A DNA stretch of 64,000 nt. Source: Lonicera japonica (taxonomy: Eukaryota > Streptophyta > Magnoliopsida > Dipsacales > Caprifoliaceae). Shown piece after piece: positions 12,362-21,413 of the stretch. The stretch is from positions 35,933,234 through 35,997,233 of the forward strand of contig CM038471.1 of the NCBI GenBank assembly GCA_021464415.1. Direction: 5' to 3'. The notes beneath the pieces were generated by a model. It saw only the letters and a program-made list of their open reading frames with translations, did no database searches and was not told where the DNA came from. A program made the translations under genes and the position numbers. Numbering within the stretch: position 1 is the first letter of the stretch; each line of letters begins with the position of its first letter.

Positions 12362-12480
12362 CACTACAAGAAAATTGTATATTAGGGACAAATTTTGGGA
12401 TGGCACATAAAGGCATCCCCACCTCCTTATTATATTGGGACATATATACGTCCACTACCATTACATAAAATTCGAACATT
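12362..12480. mobile_element. CACTA-type terminus (family 2), block A copy
   Basis: The sequence CACTACAAGAAAATTG at 12362 is a canonical CACTA (En/Spm) left end and is followed by TTAGGGAC and TGGGATGGCAC motifs, possible subterminal repeats. The same terminus is at 63837 in block B, so it was present before duplication. No matching right end (TTCTTGTAGTG) was found downstream before 18.5 kb, so the element is truncated or its other end is unrecognised. A 67-codon minus-strand frame at 12480-12680 beginning MNEWKTSRVTILG follows it and is not recognised. Confidence 0.5.
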
Positions 12481-13014
12481 CAAAACAAGTAACAATTCCC
12501 TAAAACACTAACCCTCCTTGTCATCTTGGTTGTAGCTCCGCAAGTGGGGACATAGAAGTCAAGGGTTTGAGAGTTGGTACCAACAACAACAATTCCTTGT
12601 AACAGATTACTCGTAAGAACCCCATTCAAAAAATTATAGCTTCCCAATATAGTTACCCTTGATGTCTTCCACTCATTCAATCTTCCGCCAACATCATATC
12701 AGCTTCCGTATTAGCTTCCGCCATCCTATCAATATAAGAAAATATTAAAATAAAAAAACCAAAAAATTTTGCATCAATGTACATATAAGAATTAATGTAA
12801 TTACTGAATGGGATCACCAAACTTAACTGTATAAGCTGATGATTCTACCTAAACTTGGCAAAGCAAGACACAAGATGATAAAATGACATGAGTCGACATA
12901 AAATTATAAGTTAATGGGTAAAACTTTAATAGTTTCAGGTTATATTGATACATGCTAACACGATAAAATAACAAGTTAGGTCAATTAATATTTGTTAACA
13001 CAATAATACCTATT
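12481..13014. other. Spacer, no recognised gene
   Basis: Contains only the unrecognised minus-strand frame at 12480-12680, which lacks a known domain and could belong to the truncated CACTA element. From 12780 on it is AT-rich. The last five bases, AATAA at 13015-13019, are the target duplication of the following LTR element. Confidence 0.5.
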
Positions 13015-13019
13015 AATAA

Positions 13020-13887
13020 TGATGGGGTAAATATTAATTTACCATTGGCCTACAAAAAAAAAAAAAAAAAATTTACTATTGGCTTACAAAGGTAATTTTC
13101 AACATTTTTTACCTTCGGTAAAATTCCAATTTTACCCCTGGTAAAATCTCGTTTTTACCCCCGGTAAAATCTCATTTTTACCTCCTCACCTACCACACCT
13201 ACCACATCTCACCTACCTCACCTACCTCCACCAAAGATTAACTTATGCCATTCATTTTTATAAAATTTACGATTTTTGCCATTCTCCATTTACCTATAAA
13301 TACCCCCCACCATTCATTCATTCAACGCACAACAAAAACATCTCTTCTTTCTCTCTTAAGATCCATCTATCTCTTCCAAGAGATATAAAGCCATTGGCAA
13401 TACAAATACAAGCCAATTCGGGAAGAAATAGAAGAGTCATATACTCTCTCTTTTCATACCCCCAGAAATAAAAGGGTCTTATACTCTCTATTTTCATACC
13501 CCAAAAAATAGAAGGGTCTTATACTCTCTATTTTCATACTCCAAAAAATACCAACAACCCATATACACTCTTTCGCCTACACAGTTTATTATTTATTCTG
13601 TTGAAATATTTGTAATCCTAATTCTATACTTATAAATAGAATTAAGGAAATTATAGAGAGGGAGAAGTTGGTAGCTTGTATTATCTTCCAAATTGGTCGC
13701 CTTTGAGCTAATACAACACAAGCACACACAAAAGGAGGACGTACCACTGGAATAGCATAAGCGCTACCGGGGGAACCTACCTTAAAAAAAAAGTCATGTG
13801 TTCATTATTGCGCCGCATTTATTTTTTATTCACCGATATTCGCTTATTGATTGGTTAATTATCTATTTCTAGATTTTGACACCATCA
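13020..13887 (+). repeat. 5' LTR of the LARD-like element
   Basis: Begins TGATGGGGTAAATATTAATT and ends TTTTGACACCATCA. A likely TATA box, TATAAATA, is at 13295-13302, with CT-rich and GA-rich leader sequence after it. The matching copy is at 17055-17920. Confidence 0.93.
13295..13302 (+). promoter_or_regulatory. Putative LTR TATA box
   Basis: TATAAATA within CCATTTACCTATAAATACCC in the 5' LTR, followed within about 40 bases by a CATTCATTCA stretch. Position and sequence suit the RNA polymerase II promoter of the LTR element. The same box is in the 3' LTR. Confidence 0.55.
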
Positions 13888-13904
13888 GTTGGCGCCGTCT
13901 GTGG
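13888..13904 (+). other. Primer-binding region
   Basis: GTTGGCGCCGTCTGTGG lies directly after the 5' LTR, the place where a tRNA primes minus-strand DNA synthesis. The 30.6-kb gypsy element has the closely similar GTTTGGCGCCCTCTGTGG at the same place. The tRNA was not identified. Confidence 0.6.
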
Positions 13905-13972
13905 AAATAATAAGCTCTCTAAAGCTCTCGTTCTTTAGAAATTACAAGTGAATTTTCGGTGAAAAACTCAAA

Positions 13973-14600
13973 ATCCCGCGGGTCTACGTGGCTCAATATT
14001 CTCGGGGGCATAACTTCGTGCTCGGAATTCCAAATCATGCGATTATGGAGTCCATTTTGGAGAAAATTTCAAGAGCTACAACTTTTCAGTTTAAGCTTTT
14101 TTCAAATTCGTTCATCTCGGGATTCAAAACTTCGATTCAAACTTTCTGGAACAAAATTTCGCGGGTCTATAGTGATTCAATATTCTCGGGGGCATAACTT
14201 CTTTCTCGGAACTCCAAATCATGCGATTCTTGAGTCCATGTTGAAGACAATTTCAAGATCTAAAACTTTTCAGTTCAAGCCATTTTCAAATTCTGCCATC
14301 TCAGAGTTCAAAACTTCGATACAAACTTTCTGAAACGAAATCCCGCGGGCCTATGGTGACTCAATATTATCAGGAGCATAACTTTGTGCTCAAAACTCCA
14401 AATCATGCGATTTTGGAGTCCATTTTGAAGAAAATTTCAAGATCTACAACTTTCCAGTTCAATCCGTTTTCAAATTTGGCCATCTCAGGGTCCAAAACCG
14501 GGATACAAAGGTGCTGCGATAAAAAATGCAAAAATCCGGCAGGCTTATGCTGGCTCAATATTTACGAGCGCATAATCATTCAAAAATTCGGTTACCCAAG
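13973..14600. repeat. Tandem repeat set 1 of the LARD-like element (~183 bp units)
   Basis: Three units start near 13973, 14156 and 14338 with a partial fourth near 14531. Each begins with a variant of TCCCGCGGGTCTA, continues to TCAATATTCTCGGGGGCATAA, then CCAAATCATGCGAT and GAGTCCAT. Overlapping open frames of 69 to 124 codons (13959-14333, 13988-14197, 14353-14607) repeat the same words (e.g. GHNF, PNHAI), but no known domain is visible and the frames are probably a by-product of the repeat. Confidence 0.75.
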
Positions 14601-14949
14601 GGGATAAAATCCAAAAAAGAGATAAGTTATTTTTTGATAACTCATATATGATTTTTTATCTTTGTTTTAATATATCTAAAGTTGTATCATTTTCTTACGA
14701 TCAATAATTTTTATTGTAGAAAAAATTGATGAGCTTCCAAAAGATTACTTCCTGAATGTAATTTTTATCAAGTTCATCTGACAAATCACAAGAAATAAAT
14801 TGAAGAAATTTTCAGCGGATATTAAACTTTCACAAAGCCGAATGCAATTTTGAAGTCTATCAGACAACAGCAGGACCACCTCAACCCAAAGAGACCTGGC
14901 TGAGAATGATTATCTACTGCTGCACCACTGGTCAGAGACCAAGATTTTG

Positions 14950-15270
14950 ACGTTCCCTGGTAATATATGAGAAAATTTGTCAAACTTTGCTTAAGTCAGA
15001 AGGGGGCATGGCTCTACTCAAAACTTAGCAAAAAAGAACAAATTTTCTTTTTAAAAAATCCTGGTAATAAATGAGAAAATTGTCAGAATTTACATAAGTT
15101 AGAAGGGAGCAAGACTCTACTCAAAACTTAGCAAAAAGAACAAATTTTCCTTTTAGGAAACTAAGGACTTAAATGAGAAAATTGTCAGAATTTGCCTAAG
15201 TCAGAAGTGGGCATGACTCTACTCAAGACTTAGCCAAATAAAACAATTTTTCCTTTTAAGAAATCAAGGA
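14950..15270. repeat. Tandem repeat set 2 of the LARD-like element (~103 bp units)
   Basis: Three units near 14956, 15060 and 15162, each with AATGAGAAAATTGTCAGAAT or a variant followed by TAAGTCAGAAG.GGGCATGACTCTACTCAAAACTTAGC. Non-coding. Confidence 0.75.
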
Positions 15271-15360
15271 CTTCGGAAAAATTGCTATCAACATATAAGG
15301 GCCACAAGTGGAACATCTCCGGAACATTTTTACAAAACCCTCACTAGGGATACACATTAT

Positions 15361-16187
15361 CTAGTCACTCAAAAAAGGCTGAAGAATCTGAAGATCATCA
15401 GCATCAAAATTTAAAATAGTACTTAAATCAGAAGAAGAAGAATCAAAAAAATCATGGCGGATATTCCCCGAAACTGTCCAATCAGGGCCCGTTGTTTCAG
15501 CAAAATCTGCAACAAAATCATCTAGTGAAGATTGCAATAAAAAACCTTCCGAGACAGCCTGGTAAACGAAGTCCAAGGTAGCCTGGTTATAGGACGGATT
15601 CTGAAATGACGGCAAATTCACTTCAGTCAGAGAAGCCCCATTTTCTATAAGATTCGTGGTAGTCGAAAGAATATTCTGTACACCCTCTTCCGACATAAGG
15701 AGCCTCAAAAAACCTCCGGGAATAGGTTCCGAAAGATTCACGGCAGTCGGAATAATATTTGGCACGTTATTTCCTGCCGACGAATGGAACCTCGAAGAAC
15801 CTCCAAGAGGAGCAAAGGAGCATAACGGGTTAACACAGGAAGACCACCTCCTAATCGAGCCTCAAATGCCGTCACCCGTGCTTGTAACTCTTTCACCTTC
15901 TGTTCAAAAGAAGCAAGGAGAGCAGTACAGCCTCTAGCGAGATTCTCAATCCTCGCCGTGGCTTCAAGAAGATACGAACTAAGAGCCTCGAGAAGTCGAT
16001 CTTCGGGGACACGTTGCAAAAAAGATGCAACATTCCTCACCCCGAAAATAGTGAAGATTGTGTGATAGTCCTCACGATCAATCACATTTGGAAAAATTCT
16101 AGCATAATCACAAGCTAGAGGATATCTCTTGTGGCTATGAGCACAAGCCACACATGGACGACCTGAAAAAAATGGAGTGTTTGACAT
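15361..16187 (-). pseudogene. LOB-domain (LBD-like) reading frame inside the LARD-like element, antisense
   Basis: Two overlapping minus-strand frames, 16187-15738 (ATG at 16187) and 15765-15361, join into an LBD-like protein of about 275 residues if a frame change near 15760-15800 is allowed. Residues 12-26 read CVACAHSHKRYPLAC, matching the CX2CX6CX3C zinc-finger-like motif of plant LBD transcription factors except that the third Cys is Tyr22. It is followed by DYARIFP, a GAS-like block (FGVRNVASFLQRVP then LLEALSSYLLEATAR) and a coiled coil (ASFEQKVKELQARVTAFEAR). The acidic, Ser-rich C-terminal part (DDFVADFAET, FDSSSSDLS) looks like an LBD activation tail. It is antisense to the LTRs. 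Few disabling changes for its length; it is either a captured host gene or an element-specific antisense ORF. DNA binding is doubtful given the lost Cys. Confidence 0.8.
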
Positions 16188-16239
16188 TATTTTTGTTTAC
16201 TTTTGTAAGAAAAACTTATTACAAAAGAGAAAAATGGCG

Positions 16240-16515
16240 TTGGAAGAAAGGGATGGTGATGGAAGAAATTGGTTGGGTCTCGAGGGAGAGGAAGACGAAG
16301 AAGCAGAGTGAGAGGAAGATGAAGAGTGAGAGGAAGATGAGGAGTGAGAGGGAGATGAAGAGAGAGAGGAGCCTTCGACAGGGAGGATTTCAAAAAAAAA
16401 AAAAGGGGCCGAAAAACGGCCGAAAGGGGCCGACAAAAGAAAAAGAAAAGAAAAGAAAGGTGCAAAAAAAAAAAGAAAAGAAAAGAAGGGCGAAAAAAAA
16501 AAGAAAAAAAAATAT
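16240..16515. repeat. Purine-rich low-complexity tract
   Basis: GA-rich on the plus strand (GAGAGGAAGATGAAGAGTGAGAG units, then AAAAGAAAAG). The Lys/Arg/Glu-rich and Ser/Pro-rich frames over it are artefacts. It lies directly upstream of the antisense LBD-like ATG, where it reads as a CT-rich tract, a common feature of plant 5' leaders. Confidence 0.7.
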
Positions 16516-16559
16516 ATATATGTGTATATGAAATAAAGAGTTGAAAAAAGGCCCGAGTA

Positions 16560-16930
16560 GAATCAAATTATTTATGATCAAAAGTATAGCGAGCTTTACA
16601 TATTAATGTTCCAAGCTCTACGACTTGCATCTAATGTCTAACGAGTTCTACACATTGATGTTTCGAGCTCAACGACTAGCATCCGAGATCTAGCATCATT
16701 GGACTACGACTCGAGATCAACGTCTAGCCAGCCTTACACAATGATGTTCTGAAGCTCTAAAAGCTCTACACATTGATGTTTTGAGCTCAACGACTAGCAT
16801 CCGAGATCTAACGTCTTTGAACTAAGACTCGAGATCAACGTCTAGCCAGCCTTACACAATGATGTTCTAAAACTCTAAAACTAATGATCAAAGTCTAGCT
16901 AGCTTTACACATTAATGTTCCAAGCTCCAC
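16560..16930. repeat. Tandem repeat set 3 of the LARD-like element (~119 bp units)
   Basis: Units near 16643 and 16762 each run from CTACACATTGATGTTT through GAGCTCAACGACTAGCATCC to GATCAACGTCTAGCCAGCC and TTACACAATGATGTTCT. Degenerate partial units flank them. Non-coding. Confidence 0.75.
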
Positions 16931-17040
16931 AAACTTACGGTCAAGGATTCAGGCCTAAGACATCTCAAGCATCAGAGCTACTACTAGCTCCCGGATTGAA
17001 GGATATCCTCACCAATCAGCTCATCCGAGCTAAATGATAA

Positions 17041-17054
17041 GGATAGGGGGCAAT
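17041..17054 (+). other. Polypurine tract of the LARD-like element
   Basis: GGATAGGGGGCAAT immediately precedes the TGATGG start of the 3' LTR, the expected site of plus-strand priming. Confidence 0.6.
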
Positions 17055-17920
17055 TGATGGGGTAAATATTAATTTACCATTGGCCTACAAAAATAAAAAA
17101 TAATTTTACTATTGGCTTACAAAGGTAATTTTCAACATTTTTTACCTTCGGTAAAATTCCAATTTTACCCCTGATAAAATCTCGTTTTTACCCCCGGTAA
17201 AATCTCATTTTTACCTCCTCACCTACCACATCTACCACATCTCACCTACCTCACCTACCTCCACCAAAGATTAACTTATGCCATTCATTTTTATCAAATT
17301 TACGATTTTTGCCATTCTCCATTTACCTATAAATACCCCCCACCATTCATTCATTCAACGCACAACAAAAACATCTCTTCTTTCTCTCTTAAGATCCATC
17401 TATCTCTTCCAAGAGATATAAAGCCATTGGCAATACAAATACAAGCCAATTCGGGAAGAAATAGAAGAGTCATATACTCTCTCTTTTCATACCCCCAGAA
17501 ATAAAAGGGTCTTATACTCTCTATTTTCATACCCCAAAAAAAGAAGGGTCTTATACTCTCTATTTTCATACTCCAAAAAATACCAACAATCCATATACAC
17601 TCTTTCTCCTACACAGTTTATTATTTATTCTGTTGAAATATTCGTAATCCTAATTATATACTTATAAATAGAATTAAGGAAATTATAGAGAGGGAGAAGT
17701 TGGTAGCTTGTATTATCTTCCAAATTGGTCGCCTTTGAGCTAATACAACACAAGCACACACAAAAGGAGGACGTACCACTAAAATAGCATAAGCGCTACC
17801 GGGGGAACCTACCTTAAAAAAAAAAGTTATGTGTTCATTATTGCGCCGCATTTATTTTTTATTCACCGATATTCGCTTATTGATTGGTTAATTATCTATT
17901 TCTAGATTTTGACACCATCA
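17055..17920 (+). repeat. 3' LTR of the LARD-like element
   Basis: Collinear with the 5' LTR, differing by scattered substitutions and by the length of an A-rich run. Ends GACACCATCA and is followed by the target duplication AATAA. Confidence 0.93.
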
Positions 17921-17938
17921 AATAATATATATGGCATA

Positions 17939-17966
17939 TTATTATTATTATTATTATTATTATTAC
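17939..17966. repeat. (ATT)n microsatellite
   Basis: About nine ATT units directly downstream of the LTR element insertion site. Confidence 0.9.
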
Positions 17967-19127
17967 ATTATGCATGTATTCACATACATATGTTCATTTT
18001 AATGTCGGTGTGTGTATACGTGTATAATTTTATAAAAGGTGTGTCTAGCTTTTAATATATGCATATGTGTGTTCGTATTTGACTTGAAACAATTCGTTTC
18101 ATTTAATTAGTGGGTAATAATGGGCTAAGTTGGGTTTGAATATAATATTTTTACCCTATTAAAAAGTCACTCATTTAACCCAAACTAATAGCACCCAAAA
18201 CACGATAAACATGAATACAACTTGAGCCGACCCCTTGGCCATGCTTAATTTTACCCATAATCTTTAGGTGGTAATAAATAAAATTTAGATTTTAGAGTGT
18301 TAATTAAAATATAATTTCATCATCTAAATAATCTTTCCTTCCCTTTTTTTTTTGAAAAATTTAATGCTTATCTTTGTATCTGGGAAATTAATAAAATATA
18401 ATTTCATCTTCTAAATAATCTTTCTTTCTTTTTTTTTTTCCTTTTTTAAAAAAACAAAATTTAATGCTTATCTCTATAACTGCAAAATTAAAAGAAGGGT
18501 AAAAGGGGTAAACCGCATTACGTAGTTCGATTTAATCTTCTCGGGAACCAAAAATCTTCGTTGGGATTTTTCCTGAAGTGTCGCTGGACAAAGCACCAAT
18601 TTGTAGTAGAATTGTGATGGTCATCCTCCAAGGTTGAGGCACTTCCATTCGCTGCTTCTGCGTCACGATAGACAATTTTAAAGCCGTCCTTCACCACATA
18701 TTCATCCTTAATATCAAACGTAACACTACTTTCATGTGCAGCCTCCAACTGTTTTGCAAACCTCCATCTCCATCTGCTCAACCATCCCACATTTTCATTG
18801 TTTGGAAAGTAGTTAGGGTTCCTTATCAAGGCCTGATCGTGTGTCTTATTCCCGAGGCGATCAGTACAATCGATGTATGTCTTCTCATCCGTACTACACC
18901 ACACATTCAAGCATTGGGTTCTATGATGAGGAGGAGGCCAGTCCACATTATAATTGACAAATTGGTTCGATTGATCCTGAAAGATTTTAGCTGGAGATAT
19001 TGGGAGTGTAGTCTCCTCAAGATATAAGTTAAATTTACAGTCGAATGTTTCCTGGGCCACATGAATCAGAATGTTAATTATTGATCCCACACCAGCATGT
19101 AACATATTATTTAGAAGCAAATGGTTT

Positions 19128-19198
19128 CACTATGGCGTCGTTTGATCCATGTAGCCGACCCCACCTAGTGGGATAAAGGCTTGTTGTTGTTGTTGTTG
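19128..19198 (+). mobile_element. RTE-type LINE 3' tail
   Basis: GTAGCCGACCCCACCTAGTG followed by GGATAAAGGCTTG and a (TTG)n end is a widespread plant RTE LINE 3' end, whose tails are short microsatellites rather than poly(A). Only about 70 bases remain. It lies in intron 4 of TNL-C, just upstream (gene sense) of the last exon. Confidence 0.55.
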
Positions 19199-19594
19199 AA
19201 AAGATAGAAAATAAGATGTGAGACGTTACTCATTTTATGAGTATATATCCTCCATCTTTCTATATTTTTGTTGGAAAATTTTTACTCACCATCAAATAAA
19301 GAAAATTTCTTCATGAAAAAACTTAATCAAGAGGATATCATCTCCATCACTCAACTTATTTTCCATCTTTTCATCAAAACTAACACAATTTATTTTCCTT
19401 TTCCACTTTGCAATCAAACGGAGCCTTATATATCTATATTGATCCATATCTATATTGAACCATGTCTATATATGTATCTATGTCTATTTATATATATCTA
19501 TAAATCTACATATCTATATATAGACGGCGGCGTAGATTGGTCAATTTCTAAAAGCAAAATTTAAAAGGGTAATGTTATATATTTGAGACCTTTA

Positions 19595-20076
19595 GAACAT
19601 TTCCAACAATAGTTTGTATTGTCGTTTTTTATATAATTTATACAATTTGTAAAAGTTTTTAGTCTCTAGCAATTTTTTAAATTTGACTTTTGTGTAAAAT
19701 TGAAGTGTAAAATACACTCCAAGCTTTTTCTTTCCCCAATTTTTTTTTAAAACTTTAAAATGTAATAACTTTTAATATAAAATATATATTTTAATAAAAA
19801 TTATATATTTGAAATCTACTTATCTTGACCAATATATCAAGATCCATTATTATTATTAGAAGATTATGTATATAACATTTTTTTTAAAAAAAAAAAATTA
19901 CAAAAAATGACATCAAACATGCATCGGTTTCTTATTGGCTAATTCAAATTTTACACAAAGTTTACAAAAGTATCAATAGAGTATATATATATATTTTTAA
20001 ATTTCAAGATTTGTGTAAAATTGACTTGACACATAGGATTTATCTAACAATTTTTACACTACAGTTGTAGATGCTC
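19595..20076. mobile_element. Tourist-like MITE in TNL-C intron 4
   Basis: A 482-base AT-rich segment flanked by TTA at 19592-19594 and 20077-20079. Ends are inverted and imperfect: GAACATTTCCAACAATAG against GAGCATCTACAACTGTAG. TTA target duplications and GAGCA-like ends suit PIF/Harbinger-type MITEs. No coding capacity. Confidence 0.7.
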
Positions 20077-20768
20077 TTATAAAGATTCCTAGTCTTATTA
20101 AGAATTCTATTTTTGATTCGTAACATGACATCGTTTTTAATTAAAATGGTGTCTTTAAAAATATATTTGGTTTCTTATCTTAAGAGAATTCCTATATTAT
20201 CCAATCACTGATTCCTGGATATCACAATTAGTTGGTTTACTAAGATCTAAATTAAATTTAAAAAGTCTCCTTATTAAATTTTTAAATTAAATGGGAGTTA
20301 CCTTCAAACAAACAAGAAAAAGTCAGGTTCTTGAAGCAATTTAATAAGGGTGATTTTGCTTATATCCACTATATCTTACAGTTAATCCGCACTAATAAAT
20401 TAGTCCGCATTACCTATTAAGTTAATCCACGAACGTGGATAAATTGATAAAAAAATATTATGAATTTAATTTTATAAATATTATTTTGAATAATAATTTA
20501 ATACTAAAATATCCACCAAATTAATAAATACCATCACTTTATAAATTGAGATTCTAAGGGTAAATATTAATTAAGTTTAAAGTAAAAATAACACAAACAA
20601 AAATTAACCCCAGCCTTCTTCTTTCTCACACACACCGCCCTCTTCCACCCACCCTCTTCTCTCTCTCTCTCTATATATATATTTTACTGTTGCACAGGCA
20701 ACTTATAAACTTTGAATTGTTGAATAAAACTTAAAGCAACTCAAACCCATTTCCTAACCGAAATTTAA

Positions 20769-21413
20769 GGGGAATGTTCAAGTTACACCTAAATAAAATA
20801 AAGAAGTTTTACACCAGTTAATAATTTTTTTCTCAACTTCATAATTCATCAACCTGTCCATTAGATTACATCATTATTATATACTCCCTCCGTCCCAAAT
20901 TGCTAGTCCCTTTTACCTTTTTTGGATGTCCCAAAATAAATGTCCACTTTCCATAAAAGGTAAATACATACCTATTTTGCCCTTTTGTACTTTCACTTTT
21001 AAAGTAAAAGTTTTGAATAAAGTAAGGGTAAAAAGGAAAAAATCTATGCAAATTAAACCAAAAAGTGTAATGATGATGTTGGGTCCTTAATAAGTTGGGT
21101 TCCCCAAAAGGGACCAGCAATTTGGGACGGAATGAGTATCAAAGATGCACACAAAATGTTAAATGAGTCGGAGTTACATAAGCCCCTCATCATAATTATA
21201 TTATATATTAAATTATGTACCTTATAAAATTTAAGTAAAACTAGGTATATCAATTAAATGCTTACAAATATCTGATTAGTTTGAAACTTTGCGTGCTTGA
21301 TAAACACATCAAAAATAGTTAATCATTAGTGGTATCGATAAATTATGAACTTACAAAAAAGTTATGAATGAGTGTAAAACTATTTAATATTACACCAGTA
21401 TAACTTGAACCTT
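20769..21413. mobile_element. MITE family X, copy 1, with nested Stowaway
   Basis: Ends are inverted: GGTTCAAGTTATACTGGTGT (minus strand of the right end) matches AATGTTCAAGTTACACC on the left, and the similarity continues through GTTTTACAC and AACTTCATAATT. The related copy at 44141-44500 lacks the Stowaway insertion and shows the uninterrupted site. Without the nested element this copy is about 390 bases. Confidence 0.65.
20884..21136. mobile_element. Stowaway-type MITE (nested)
   Basis: 253 bases with terminal inverted repeats CTCCCTCCGTCCCAAATTGC and its near complement GCAATTTGGGACGGAATGAG, flanked by TA (20882-20883 and 21137-21138). This is the classic Stowaway (Tc1/mariner-derived) structure. 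Confidence 0.9.

Larger units (their letters stand above)
5335..12420. repeat. Segmental duplication block A (TNL-A unit)
   Basis: The first copy of a local direct duplication. Collinear similarity to block B runs from 5335/45278 through the C-terminal TNL exon, resumes at 7066/53810 after the copia insertion in B, continues through LRR and NB-ARC exons to 10671/57411, then resumes after the LINE in A at 11941/57412 up to 12227/57696, and again from 12228/63709 to about 12420/63902 after the CACTA insertion in B. Both blocks share the same SINE-like insertions and the same second NB-ARC relic, so these predate the duplication. A dot-plot of the window against itself would draw this directly. 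Confidence 0.85.
13020..17920 (+). mobile_element. Non-autonomous LTR retrotransposon (LARD-like, Tat-type)
   Basis: A complete 4.9-kb element with two LTRs of 868 and 866 bases starting TGATGG and ending CCATCA, flanked by AATAA on both sides (13015-13019 and 17921-17925). A primer-binding region GTTGGCGCCGTCTGTGG follows the 5' LTR and a purine-rich GGATAGGGGGCAAT precedes the 3' LTR. The 3.2-kb interior has no gag, protease, RT or integrase; it holds three sets of tandem repeats, a purine-rich tract and an antisense LOB-domain frame. The LTRs differ at roughly fifteen to twenty positions, so the insertion is fairly recent. Resemblance of LTR ends and PBS to the 30.6-kb element suggests the Ty3/gypsy Tat group; mobilisation would need proteins supplied in trans. 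Confidence 0.9.

Noticed and set aside
12480..12680. Possible small gene MNEWKTSRVTILG...
   Set aside because: No family recognised, no upstream exon in frame, and it adjoins a truncated CACTA end; kept only as a remark.
16154..16581. Long Lys/Arg/Glu-rich and Phe/Ser-rich open frames on both strands
   Set aside because: They translate a GA-rich low-complexity tract of the LARD-like element and have no domain.
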